Shown here: positions 35,301 to 47,440 of the stretch, piece after piece
Position numbering within the stretch: the first letter of the stretch is position 1
Layout of the letters: every line of letters starts with the position of its first letter
DNA from: Daphnia carinata
Lineage: Eukaryota > Arthropoda > Branchiopoda > Diplostraca > Daphniidae
Assembly: GCF_022539665.2 (NCBI RefSeq)
Contig: NC_081331.1
Coordinates: forward strand, 124,001 to 188,000
DNA length: 64,000 nt
Direction of reading: 5' to 3'
The notes under the pieces: generated by a model
The model's input: the letters and a program-made list of their open reading frames with translations, nothing else
Told to the model about the DNA's origin: nothing
Databases searched by the model: none
Position numbers and translations under genes: made by a program

Positions 35301-36746
35301 TGAATTCAAAAGCCATCATTAAAAAATTGCAATTTTTTCTACTTTACGATATTAATAGGCATGGCCTGTTTGTATCTATGTCGTTGGCGTACTTGCGAGC
35401 AAACAAACGTCATTTCTGGATAGTCTTTCATAAGAGCTATCACTGATGCCCAACTCCTGGCGCACTTTCGGATCGTTTCATCGTATGGCCACAGCCACGC
35501 AGTGTCGATGTGACAATGACCCATTGCGTCTATAACATGTGCACGTTGGCCATTCCGGTGCTTGAAGAAGTCATTAGAGATGCGTTGAGCTTCACTGAAC
35601 GAATTTCCGTGACGTTAATTCTTAAGTATTAAAATTCATCTGAAATATCGACTTACTTCCAATTATCGGCTTGAATGGCGTTTATAATTTGGTTGCCGGC
35701 GTACAAAGCTTGATAGCCACGACTGTCCCCCTTTCCATCTACATCTGTCAGTTCTTTGGCCATTTCAAACAACAGTTCGAGATCTATTAGAAGGCGATAT
35801 GCAACCGTATCGCATACAGCAATGTTTGCCATTTCTAATGCATATTTTCTGTCGAGATCGGGAGCGTCTGCAACAAAATACCAATACACAAAGTTAGGTG
35901 CACTGAAATTGTTTTTTCCTCAATTAAAAAATGTTATTACCAATCATTCCTCCTTTGCCAGCTCCAAACATGCTTAAAATTTTCACAAAGATATGGTTAC
36001 CAATTCATTTCTTCTACAGAAGATGTCAAATACCTATTACAAGCCATTTCGATGTAATAAACCATTTCCTGTCCTGTTTCTTTCCACTCCCAAGATTTTG
36101 AAATGATGAATTCTTCTCGTTTCTGGTGATCAGGGCTCCCAGTAAATCCCTAAATTATGGTTGGGTAATAATTATATAAATTTTTTAAACACAGAAATAA
36201 CAGAACCAAATGCAGAAGTGGTTTATACCTGAAGAGGGTCTCCAAGTGAATTGAACAGTAGTGCCTCTGAGCTGGAATTCCATCGGAGATGAATTTCCTT
36301 GCCAGACCAAGATTCAGGGATCTTTACAATAACCTTTACAACATTAACAAAGTCTTTATGGTTGTAAAGTGAAATGATATCAATAAATTTGTAAAATTTT
36401 CAAAAGAATGTTTTGAAAGAATGGCAACACCTTGAACCAGTGGGTTGCCCATGTAGGACCAAAACACCTCCCAAGACAGACAGGAGTAAATGTTTGTTTG
36501 ACAACTTCATCAAAGGACATTATCTTCCAGTGTTTATCCGTAGGTAAGGCCCAATGAAATATATCTGCAGTTTTTTTAAGGGGGAATCATAAGAGTAATA
36601 ACTAAACGAATGTCTTTTCTCATACCAACATTCTCTTGCTGTGGGTAAATACGACCATACAAATTGACGTCAGTGAAGTATATTCTAGAAACAAATTTCT
36701 CAATGCGTTCAAGCGTTGTCCGTCGATTTTTATGTAGACTGGCCAT
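32386..36746 (-). CDS. MAN2C1: Cytosolic alpha-mannosidase MAN2C1 (GH38)
   Basis: Nineteen exons join in frame to 1,047 residues: 36626..36746, 36431..36564, 36229..36333, 36034..36149, 35941..35972, 35657..35867, 35393..35594, 35172..35299, 34981..35110, 34821..34923, 34697..34742, 34501..34636, 34297..34434, 33800..34241, 33301..33737, 33177..33224, 32897..33116, 32603..32837 and 32386..32545. The N terminus ([21 protein letters not shown]) is diagnostic for MAN2C1. GH38 marks are [16 protein letters not shown] (His268 and Asp270 of the zinc site), the nucleophile Asp380 in [22 protein letters not shown] and [15 protein letters not shown]. There is no signal peptide, as expected for the cytosolic enzyme that trims free oligosaccharides released during glycoprotein quality control. 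The end [14 protein letters not shown] fits the family. Confidence 0.95.
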
Positions 36747-38086
36747 TTCTGAAAACGCAGTTTAATTGTCCTGCAAATAGTGTGTATAACACGGTCGTCT
36801 AGCTCTCAGCTGGTCTCTGGCGGCCATTCCTTTCGTATCGGTGGTAAACAACGAGTACGATGGTTTCGGCAACCACAAACTGCATTTTACGCCAAATTTA
36901 GTTAGTAAGTTAGGAGATTTGGGATAGCGAAATGTAGAACTTGAGTCTTAAGCTAGTTCAAGTGATGCAATAGTTGCTTCTGTGTGAGTTTTGTGGTTTT
37001 GCCATCTTTTATCGATCATACAGAGTTTCTAGTATTATCCAAGTCAAAGAATTAGTTACTTTCCACGTCATGTCACGGCATATGTGACATTCGAATGGAG
37101 AAACCAGGTTGCTTAGGATTGAATTGAGGGTAAAACAAACCTGCCAAGCGGAAAGCTGTCTACCCGTTTAGAGAGCCGCCAGTCCGCCAGCGAGAACTCT
37201 CAATGGGGTCTTTTTTTATAGTTATTATTTATTTATTTTCCCCAAAAGAAAGAAGGCCAGTGGGGGACAGACGGCGCAGGTCGGCGCATACGATCGATAT
37301 TGCCGATTCACAGAGCAGCTCTTCGGTGACGAACGGTTTTTCCGAGTTGAATACAGTCGTGGTACCGTCAGTGTTGGTCTCAACCCGCAGTAAGTTGTTT
37401 CATCGTTGTTGTTGAGGCGGCAGTTTTTCCAGAGCTTTTTTGTTTTATTTTATTTTTTGAGGGCACTTTGTTGATTATTTAACGCACGAATTAATAAACA
37501 CAGTAAGGACTAGAGAAAGCATCGATCCTTTGTGTCATGGATCAATGTTATTGAGCTCTCTGAGTAGCTAAACGTCACACTTTTATCTCCAAGCCCGGTA
37601 AGCTCCCACCATCATTTGCCTTTATAATGTTATTCATTTTTATGACTTTACACGATCGAAACGTTTTCCTCTCACGATGGAAAATTTATAGAGGTTAAAG
37701 CTATTGTGAGAACATTAGGTATAAAACATACCATTTTTGTAAATGTGAAGCAAGACGAGTGGGTCGCATGGAGTGGGCAGTTCTTTGGGAAAAATGAAGT
37801 AGCCTTTATTATGCGCGACGGATTGCGTCCCGCATTGTCACGAAACGACATTCCGGCGTTGCCTATTGTTAAGTCGATCGAAGAGTAAGCGAAGACGAAG
37901 GGGCGTGAGTTTTGATTCCCCCCGGCTCTGGCTCGATTTAAAGATACAAAAAAGAAAGAGTAGATTCCTCGAAATCTTTTGTAGGAATAGTATTAATTGT
38001 ATTACCGTCTTGATTGACAGGGTCGCTGCTGGAACTCGCGTCTGGATTGTTTGTTTTTTTCGATTGCAGCCGTTAATCAATCCAAA
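36747..38086. promoter_or_regulatory. Divergent promoter, MAN2C1 and unc-104
   Basis: This 1.3-kb gap separates divergent start codons. CGATTGCAG at about 38,070 before the unc-104 ATG looks like a splice acceptor, so unc-104 probably has a non-coding first exon to the left. Open frames here (for example 37,706-37,888) show no conserved domain. Confidence 0.5.
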
Positions 38087-41000
38087 ATGTCGTCCGTTAA
38101 AGTGGCCGTTCGTGTGCGGCCATTCAATAGCCGGGAAATCAACCGTGATTCGAAATGCATTATCGAGATGATCGACAACACCACAAGTAAGCAATCTAGA
38201 AAAAAGAAGCTTTGTTTTCATTAAATCCGCTAAACTTGTTGCCAAGAACACATGCTCGAGCTTCGCAGAAAGAAAGGCAAGTGACGTATTTCACCACCCA
38301 CGCGCCTTTCTTTCTGCTTGGTTTTCTTGTAATTGGATGAAACGAAACGTTTGCCCTTTAATAAGTCTTAGCAAATATTGTCATCGTAACTGTTTATGAT
38401 TCTGTCGCAGTCATTACCAACCCAAAGGCTCCAGCGGGATCCAAGGAGGCTTCCAAAAGCTTCAATTTTGATTACTCTTATTGGTCGCATGACGTGAGTT
38501 ATGTTTTTAGTTCTAATAATTGCAAAGTACGACGGTAAATGTCAAGATGCCTCGAACGCTTATCGATTTTCTATTGCTGTCTTTTCTTTTAGCCTCAAGA
38601 TTCCAATTTCGCACCGCAAATCAATGTCTACAAAGACATTGGTGAAGAGATGCTTGATCACGCCTTCGAAGGTAATAGACGGGTGTAAACCGATATATGT
38701 TAGTTTAATTATTTGCCTTCTTAGGTTACAATGTTTGCATCTTTGCCTACGGTCAAACGGGAGCCGGAAAGTCGTTCACAATGATGGGCAAGCAGGAAGA
38801 AGGCCAAGAAGGAATCATCCCACAATTATGTATGGACCTTTTCGGCCGAATCAATAGCGATACTAACGAAGATATTCAGTACTCTGTCGAGGTCTGCATT
38901 GTACATTGTTTCGAAATTGCAAAGTTGCAAAGTTCCAATTCCTTACAGGTCAGTTACATGGAGATTTACTGCGAGCGAGTTCGTGACTTGCTCAATCCCA
39001 AGAACAAGAACAACTTGCGCGTCCGAGAGCACCCTCTCCTGGGACCGTACGTTGAGGACCTCTCCAAGCTGGCCGTTACTTGCTTTGACGATATCAACGA
39101 GCTTATTGACGAAGGCAACAAAGCCAGGTCCAAAAACTAAGCCCGTCATCATTTGTCTTTAGCCAAACGCTCCTTAATGAGTATTATTACCAAACAGGAC
39201 GGTGGCGGCGACCAACATGAACGAGACTTCCAGTCGATCGCACGCCGTTTTCACGCTCATCTTCACTCAACGCCGCTTCGATCAGACAACAAGTCTTTCA
39301 ACGGAAAAAGTCAGCAAAATTTCTCTAGTCGATTTGGCCGGGTCGGAGAGAGCCGACGCCACCGGCGCCAAAGGCACGCGTCTCAAGGAGGGAGCTAATA
39401 TCAACAAGAGTCTGACGACTTTGGGTAAAGTCATCTCGGCTCTAGCCGAAATGGTAAACTATGTTTACATCATTTTTTATAATCATCGCATTACATTTTT
39501 AATTAACTTTTTTCGCTTCCTTTTTTGCAAATGGAAATCAGACGGTAAAACCCGTTCGCTGATTAAATGAAACAAGACTTAACAAAATCCTTTTTTCAAA
39601 AATCAGGCGATGAAGAAAAAGAAGAAGGGCGATCACATTCCGTACCGTGATTCCGTGCTGACATGGCTTCTGAGAGAGAATCTCGGTGGCAATTCGAAGA
39701 CAGCCATGATTGCAGCCATTTCACCTGCCGATATTAATTATGAAGAAACTCTCTCGACTCTCAGGTACGCAGACAGAGCCAAGCAGATCGTCTGCAAGGC
39801 TGTCGTCAACGAAGACGCCAACGCCAAATTGATCCGCGAATTGAAAGAAGAGATTTCACGACTCCGCGAACTGTTGAGAGTGGAAGGCATCGACGTCGAA
39901 GAAGGTAAATCCTCAAAAGATGATGTTAATTGAAACAAACCAATGTTTCCCAATGATGAGGTAAAAATCAATGGAAAAAATAGGTCCCGACGGACAAATC
40001 ATACGGGTGCTCGACACCAGGGAAAATAAGGACCGTAAGTTTGCTGATGATTTTCCACATTTGATGGCAACTCATTTTGGCACGGTTTTTTGCTTACCAA
40101 TAAGTTGCATTCTTCTTTTTGGGGCTTTCAATTGTTTCTGGGATTGGGCTTCTTTGTGTACCGTCTCCTTTCTGAATGCCATTTTTCTTTTGTTTCTCCG
40201 CAATGCAAGAGAATCGTGCGGAAAATGGCGGACAAGGGCCTACAGGAGCACCATCGGTAGGCGAACCACAACGTCCAAGACTGGCATCTGTTCCATCACG
40301 AGCCGAAGATGCTGTCGACCAGCTTCAAGAAAACGAGAAGCTGATTGCTGGTGAATTTCTTTATAAAACGTTAGAGCTTTAGTTTGGATTTAATTTGGCC
40401 ATTTGCGATAGAATTGAACGAGACTTGGGAAGACAAATTGAAGCGGACAGAAATGATTCGGTTACAACGTGAAGCTGTTTTTGCCGAAATGGGTGTGGCT
40501 GTCAAGGAAGATGGAGATACTGTGGGCGTTTTCTCACCCAAAAAGGTACACTCCCATCACATCTGTCTTTTTGGAAGAGGCGTCTAACATTGCACATTCA
40601 TTAACAGACACCACATTTAGTGAACCTGAACGAGGATCCTTTCATGTCCGAATGTCTGCTTTATTACATCAAAGATGGTATTACAAGAGTCGGATCGACC
40701 GATGCCTGCATTCCGCAAGATATCCAACTGTGTGGTCCGCACATCTTGAGCGAGCATTGCATCTTTGAAAATCGTGAAGGATTGGTTTTAATGGCGCCGG
40801 CTCCTGACGCTCTTTGCTACGTCAACGGTCGAGTCATCACTGAACCGGTTCTGCTACGAACGGGAAATCGTGTCATCTTGGGAAAGCATCACGTCTTCCG
40901 GTTCAATCATCCAGGTCAGCCTCGAGAGGCATCGGCAAAGTCAGCCAGTAGATCACCGGCGGAAACGCCCGTTTTGTTGGAGAATGTCGACTGGAACTTC

Positions 41001-44000
41001 GCTCAGATTGAATTGCTGGAGAAGCAGGGTATCGATTTGAAATTGGAAATGGAACAAAGGCTAATGGCCCTTGAAGAAATCCATCGGAAAGAGAAAGAAG
41101 AAGCCGACCAGCTCTTTGCTGAACAGCGGAAAAACTACGAAGCCCAGATTGATGCTCTTCAACGCAAAGTGGAAGAACAAACGATGACCATGTCGTTGTA
41201 CAGCACTTGTACATCAGACGACGCCATCGACGACGCCATCTTTGTCAATCCCTTGTTTGAAGCCGAATGTTGCTGGTCAGAGCGCCAATATCAAATGGCA
41301 GCGTGGGGCTATCACAAATGGAAGTTTCACCAGTTCACTTCACTCAGGGATGATCTGTGGGGTAACGCCGTCTTCCTCAAAGGTATTTGCATTTGTCTTG
41401 TTGCATTCACTCGTAAGCGTTTGATCCATTTCTTTCTTGCAGAGGCTAATGCAATTTCGGTAGAATTGAGGAAGAGAGTAACGTTTCAGTTCATATTGTT
41501 AACTGATACGCCCTATTCGCCGTTGCCCAGAGAATTGCAAGATCAGCACCATCTAGCGGCTTCATCGCCTACTCTTCACAGGATCTGCGATCCTTGGTCT
41601 CAGGAATCTTGCCGACGCACTATTGTCGCTGTTGAAGTGCAAGATAATCAAAACGGAGCCGTTCATTATTGGAGTCTGACAAAGCTACGTCAGAGATTGG
41701 AACTTATGCGCGAAATGTGTCGCAATGAAGCGGAGAAATCGCCAAGCCAATCACCCGGATCAGCTCCAGCAATTCAAAATCAATCGGTGGACAACTCAAC
41801 CATCAGCGGAAATGATCCGTTCTACGATCGTTTTCCATGGTTCCGGCTAGTCGGACGAGCGTTTGTCTTGCTGGGCAGCTTGCTCTATCCTGTTCCGTTG
41901 GTTCACAACGTCCCCATCGTTAACGAGAAAGGTGACGTGAGGGGATATCTCCGGGTGGCCGTCCAGGCTGTGCTGGACGATGAAAATGGCGACTATTCAA
42001 GCGGAGTCAAACAGTCGGCTAGGATTTCTTTCGCTGAGAGAGAAAGGAGTCAAACACTTTCGCATTACTTGGATGACCAACAAACCAAAGAGGCTGAAGG
42101 CGAAGAGGAGGAATGCCATCGAGTCGTCGAAGGGCATGGTCGGGGTGAGGATTCCAGCGGAATAGAATCATCCAGTCAAGACGAGCAACAAGGTGAAAAC
42201 GACGTTGGAAAGGATGTCGAGTCGGTTTTGGCCGGACATTTGTCTGTCGGGCGGGATTTTACATTCCGGATTACGATTTTGCACGCGGTCAACATTCCCA
42301 TGGAGTACAGCGACATCTTTTGTCAATTTCATTTTGTACATCATCAAGACGAGGCCTTTTCTACCGAACCGATCCGCAACAATTCCGCTAACCGGGGCAA
42401 TGGCGCTCCCCTCAGTTTCTACCACGTCCAGAACATTACCGTCAAAGTGACAAAAACTTTTGTCGATTACCTTCGCAGTCAGCCGCTCGTCCTGGAGGTC
42501 TACGGTCATCTGCAACAGTCCCTTTCTCGCGATAGAGCCAGTTCAGTTGGTGTCCAATCCAGCAGCAATCGTCTGCCACCCAAACGGATGCTTCCGCCTC
42601 TTTTGCCCGTCAGTCAGCCCCTCCGTTCCACCAAATTCGGAATGCTTCCTCCGAGTCCTACTTCTCAGGTGGATGTTAAAACTGTCCGTTTTCATACAGA
42701 GAATTTAATTAAACTTGCCTTTTCGTCCAAGGTGGATGCCAAACACGACCTGTTGGTTTGGGTAGAAATCCTGGAATTAGCGTCAAGTGGTGAATACCTT
42801 CCGGTGATGGTAGAACGGAATCCGGATTTGCCTTGTCGCAGCGAATTTATCCTTCGCCAAGGTTTGCAACGTCGCATCCGCATCACCCTCGTTCACGAGG
42901 TCACGGAAGAATTGAACTGGAACGACGTTCGCGAACTGGTTGTGGGACGAATTCGCACGGGAGCTGAGTGCGATAACGGCGATGAAATTTACGAGAATGA
43001 TATGTCGGTTGTCTCTTTGGGGCTCTTCCCTGGCGAAGTTCTCGAATTTCCAGGTGACACGCGCCATTTCTATCGGTTTGAAGCCGCTTGGGACTCGTCG
43101 TTGCACAACTCCGTGCTGCTCAACCGAGTCACGCCCTCCGGCGAGCACATTTACTTGACCATGTCGGCCTATGTCCAGTTGGATAATTGCGAACAGCTGT
43201 CCGTCATCACCAAAGATCTTTGCGTCACCATTTTAGGTCGTGATGCCCGCACAGGGACCCGTACCATAAAGGTAAATCACGTGTTCGTTTGATGAAATTT
43301 ATCGTTTCAAATAATGTGTCCATTGAAGCAATTCTTCCGGGGAAATCGACACTCTGAGTCGACTCGGATGTCGGGCATCTACGAAGTCCTGATGAGACGC
43401 GTATCGGGTCACGGCAACGGCAATGGAGCAGGCAGTCCCGGTATCCAGAGAAGGCAAAGACGCGTCATGGATACGAGCGCATGTTACGTACGCGGTGAAG
43501 AAAATTTGGATGGATGGCGTCCTCGTGGTGATTCGCTCATCTTCGATCATCAATGGGAACTGGAAAAGTTGTCGCGTTTGGAGGCAGTCGGTCGGACCCG
43601 TTATTGGCTTCTTCTGCGTGAACGACTTGGACTAGATGGAAAGACAAATGCTGCAGTTTCCAGCAAATTATTGCGAACTGTTGGCCAAGATATTACCAAA
43701 TCTGAAAAAGAAATGTGTAATATGATGGCCAAAGCTCACACAAATGAGATCATTAAATCACCGTCTGCTCCTCCATCGCCTCCCTCCGTTCCTGTTGCTG
43801 GGTAAGTCTGTCGTAGTTCCAATGTGATTTAGTCCATTCATTTTTTGTAAACTTCAGGAACAGACCGGATGGCATTGATCCTTATCAATCGTGGCAGATG
43901 ACGGATCGCGAGAGAGAGATATCTACCAAATACATCAATTTAATCCAAGGGAAACGCATTCGGAAGGACCCTTCCTTACTCTCTCTTACTCCGCTAGATG

Positions 44001-44720
44001 GCAGTAATAACACAATGGCCAATACCAGCAACCCGCTATCGCCTGAAACGCCATCTGGTAACGGTCCCGCACTCTACATCCCTTCGCCAGGCCAAGAGAG
44101 TCGGGCCTTTATTCCCAACGCCTCTTACACCGTCGATCCGCAAGCTTCATCCGCCAGCACCAACAGCTGTTTCGTCGCCGATATCGAGGAGGTGCGCGTC
44201 AGTCCGGTTGTCTCTAGACGCGGTCTTCTGAGTGTCCTCGAAAAGGGAGCCTTGGGCTGGGTTCGCCGTTGGGTAGTTGTCCGACGACCCTACGTCCTTC
44301 TCTACAAAGACGAGAAGGACTGTATCGAGCGTGGCCTAATTAACTTGAGCACCGCGATTGTTGAATACTCGGAGGACCAGGAAGATGTCGGAATGGTCAA
44401 CGTCTTTAGGTATAATTCCGCATTGTGTTTTACCTCACTTAATACTCATTTCTGTCCATTACAGCGTCATTACGAAGCATCGCCAGTATTTGATGCAAAC
44501 ACCATCCGATAAGGAATTGTACGATTGGTTGTACGCCATGAATCCGCTGTTGGCTGGCCAAATCAGGTGACTTTTGCCACCACCATGACATTTGCCACTA
44601 AGCTAATTCTTCTCCCTTTTTTGTGATATTGATTACAGATCACGATTGGCACGCTGCCAACCAGGAGTGGTTCCTCCGAATAAATTAGTAGCGTCCACTT
44701 TACCATTAGCAGCTAATTAA
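38087..44720 (+). CDS. unc-104: Kinesin-3 motor unc-104/KIF1A
   Basis: Sixteen exons join to exactly 1,766 residues: 38087..38186, 38411..38493, 38593..38671, 38725..38891, 38949..39127, 39198..39453, 39607..39904, 39984..40034, 40210..40350, 40412..40545, 40608..41382, 41443..43271, 43329..43801, 43858..44409, 44465..44566 and 44639..44720. The motor domain (1 to about 360) has [14 protein letters not shown]-loop GQTGAGKS (97-104), switch [12 protein letters not shown] and switch [12 protein letters not shown]. It also has the kinesin-3 K-loop [13 protein letters not shown]. After the neck coil come an FHA domain (about 500-600), a coiled coil, the KIF1B-type region ([20 protein letters not shown]) and a C-terminal PH domain (about 1640-1740, [31 protein letters not shown]). 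This motor carries synaptic-vesicle precursors toward microtubule plus ends. It is convergent with the LRR gene. Confidence 0.96.
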
Positions 44721-45271
44721 TAGGTTCAGCCTGAAATTCCTTAGACAATGGCTTCTTGAATGAGACGTAATAAGGCTTCCTATACTGCAACAAGAGAAAT
44801 GATTAGGTTCAAGAGAGAAATGAAAATAACGGGATTTGCTACCGTATGTATGTGTGTATGGGTTGGTTGTCGATCTGTGTTTCTTTTCCATCAATGATCT
44901 CGCTGGCGTTCGCCTTTTGGTCCTGTTTCAAATAAGTGTGAATTGCTTGATTTCAAAGCCCTCCTTCACTTTCTCGTTATTAACTTATTATTATGTACAG
45001 CTACAGCAACCAGCAAGCAGCTTTCCTTGTCTTTTTTTTTTCGCCATCACTAATATTGAATCAATGTTTCCACGGCTATTTTGCTTTTCTTGCTTTGTTT
45101 ACATTTTCTTCTTGGTTCTCCTCGGATAGGATCCATTATTCTAAAAAAATAATACTAATAATACTGCAATTATTGTAACGTGCACTTTTTGTGCTCGAGG
45201 CTTTCATCTCATCGTTCACCGCGTCCGTGCTGCTGTGGTGGTTTGCCTATTCTAAATTAATAAGAGACCAA

Positions 45272-45277
45272 AATAAA
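45272..45277 (+). promoter_or_regulatory. Polyadenylation signal of unc-104
   Basis: AATAAA lies about 550 nt after the unc-104 stop codon, on the unc-104 strand. Confidence 0.45.
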
Positions 45278-45550
45278 TAGTCACGTGGTGTCCAAGCGAC
45301 TCCTCTTCATTTCTTAGTCCGTGGAACAATTGGAAGGACATTATTAATTAACTATGACATTGATCCATCAATAGCAAACATATGGAATGCGAAAACTTGG
45401 GTGGAGATATACAGCCTAGAAAAATCATTCACGCTGATACGGTTAGATTAAATAGTTAATATCAAAGGAATAACCATTTACAAGTCGTTTGGTACCTTTA
45501 CGAATTTTTCCTGATTAATTTGGCAATGGAGATCCTAGAGAGTAACAGTG

Positions 45551-45556
45551 TTTATT
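45551..45556 (-). promoter_or_regulatory. Polyadenylation signal of the LRR gene
   Basis: AATAAA on the minus strand lies about 135 nt after the stop codon at 45691. Confidence 0.5.
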
Positions 45557-45690
45557 AGACTATATCTGTTTGCTTGGGGAAAATGGGATGCGGGACTACA
45601 AAATGGAGTCCCGGTTATAAAATTTAGTTAAACATTAGTAGAAAAATGACAAAGAAATTTTAAACAGATGGCAAAAGCGAAACCGGGGCT

Positions 45691-47440
45691 TTAGCTCCAT
45701 TCAATCGATACTTGCCATTTCTTCTTACTAGCTTTCTTGTTCCAATCGCAAACATTTTGACGCGATAAAGACTGACATTCCCACAGTTTGATCACTCGGA
45801 GAGGATTGCTGTCATTCATGAGTGCATCAATTCCTAATTTTGTTATCGAATTGCATTGCTCTAATTCCAAATGCTCCAAATTTTGGAAATGATGAAGATT
45901 CGCTGCCTTTTTGAGAACCTCGTCAGTGAGCGTAACACAGTCTTTTACATAAAGGTGCACAAGTTGTGGTGATGATAAAAGAGAAGGAAGGCTTTCCGAC
46001 GGAATAACAGACGTTGCCCAAAGATGAGAAACGCACACAAGATGCAATGACTCGAGTTTCATCAATATTGGCTCTGCCTTGATCGGTTTCGGGCTGAATG
46101 GTTTCCGCTCTTCTTCTGGCCAGGCAATCGAATACGAATGATTCATCACCAGGAACAGAAAGCGAAGGTTAGGACAATACTCGGTGATGGCTCGAATGTT
46201 GACACACGGAAGTTCCGCCAAAGTCAGGGAAGTTAGAGATTTTCCGAATGCTTCTAGAATGGGGGCCACACCACCGTCAAACGTTATTTCACATTCTTCA
46301 CCTCCTCCAAGGCTGAATTCCTGCAGTTTTTCCAGAGAGAGGAGTCCAAGTAAATCAACGTCGGTCAATCCTTCTTGCGTCACAATCCGCACTTTCATGA
46401 CAGAAGAGCAGAGTAACGAAGCTAGTCCCAGGCTACCACTCTTATATGGCGTACAAATAGATTCGTTTGTGCAGTGTAGGTCGATCAGTGCATATTTTTG
46501 AATGTTTGGAATGTTGTCTTCATTCGGTGCTAGATGCATTTCTGCCAAAGCTTGGACAGAAGAACAACATTCAAAGACCTTTAAAATAGGTAAGTTTTCT
46601 AGGGCAATTATGATGCCCTTTTGCGTAACTTTGGTGTAGCTGATCATCAGTTTGTGAATTAATTTACATTGTCCTAGTCTTTTATCTTCCTTTCCAAGAT
46701 CGTCAATGCTGAGACACAGTCCTTTAATACCAGCATCTGTCACTGGACAACTGGTCACATCCAATTCTCTAAACAAACCAGAATGGTTATTTTCTCACAT
46801 TATTAATAGTAATTGAAGCAACATTTTACCTTAAGTCTTTGCAGTAAGCCCCAAGGACATACAAGCAACTGTCACCTGAACTTGTGTTTGAAATGTCTAA
46901 TACTTGCAAATTTTCGAATGTAGGGAGGAAATTCTGATAAACTTGTTTGGAGATTTTCTGACAGCCACTTAACTTTAAAGTCTTCAGTTGCTGCAAGAGA
47001 AAATCATTGTTCATTAAATCCACAGCTTAACTCAGAATCAAACACAGTACTTACTGGGCATCTAATAGATGCAAGACGGAGATGACAAGCGATTTCATCT
47101 CCCTCCTTAGAAAGATTCAAGGCATTGAGTTGTTGGGTAATTAAAAGCTCCAAGTGATGCTTCTTTAATCGCTTCTCATCTCTTAACATGTCAATTATCC
47201 GAACCAGTAGTCTAGAAGCTGGCAAAACAATAGAGAATTTTTAGGCTTACAGGGTAAATTTGGTCTGACCATGCTTGGTGACTTACGCAATGAATCAAAC
47301 GGACCGATGACATAGAGGTAAAATTTCTTTTCTTTGCCGTAGGTTTCAACGTAATGCTTGCACCATTCATCTATGTTGCGCGTCACATTCTGTAAACAAC
47401 TTTCCAATAAAGTTTTGAGATTTGTTTTTGCTCGCGGCAT
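45691..47440 (-). CDS. LRR protein, ZYG11/ZER1-like
   Basis: Exons 47287..47440, 47055..47218, 46830..46990 and 45691..46768 join to 518 residues. The C-terminal three quarters are irregular leucine-rich repeats of the RNI/AMN1 type (LKTLKLSGCQKIS, LQVLDISNTSS, LRELDVTSCPVTDAGIKGL, LEHLELEQCNSITKLGIDAL). The N terminus has TLLESCLQNVTRNIDEWC and later FDSLPSRLLVRIIDML. In position and pattern these resemble the VHL-box and the following segment of ZYG11 and ZER1, the Cullin-2 substrate receptors that read N-terminal glycine degrons. The alternative is a degenerate F-box LRR protein. No HEAT/ARM repeat tail like that of ZYG11 is seen. An E3 substrate-receptor role is inferred, not shown. Confidence 0.75.

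Larger units (their letters stand above)
44721..45690. other. 3' UTRs of unc-104 and the LRR gene
   Basis: This is the tail-to-tail spacer, A/T rich, with no coding frame. It contains a plausible polyadenylation signal for each flanking gene. Confidence 0.6.
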
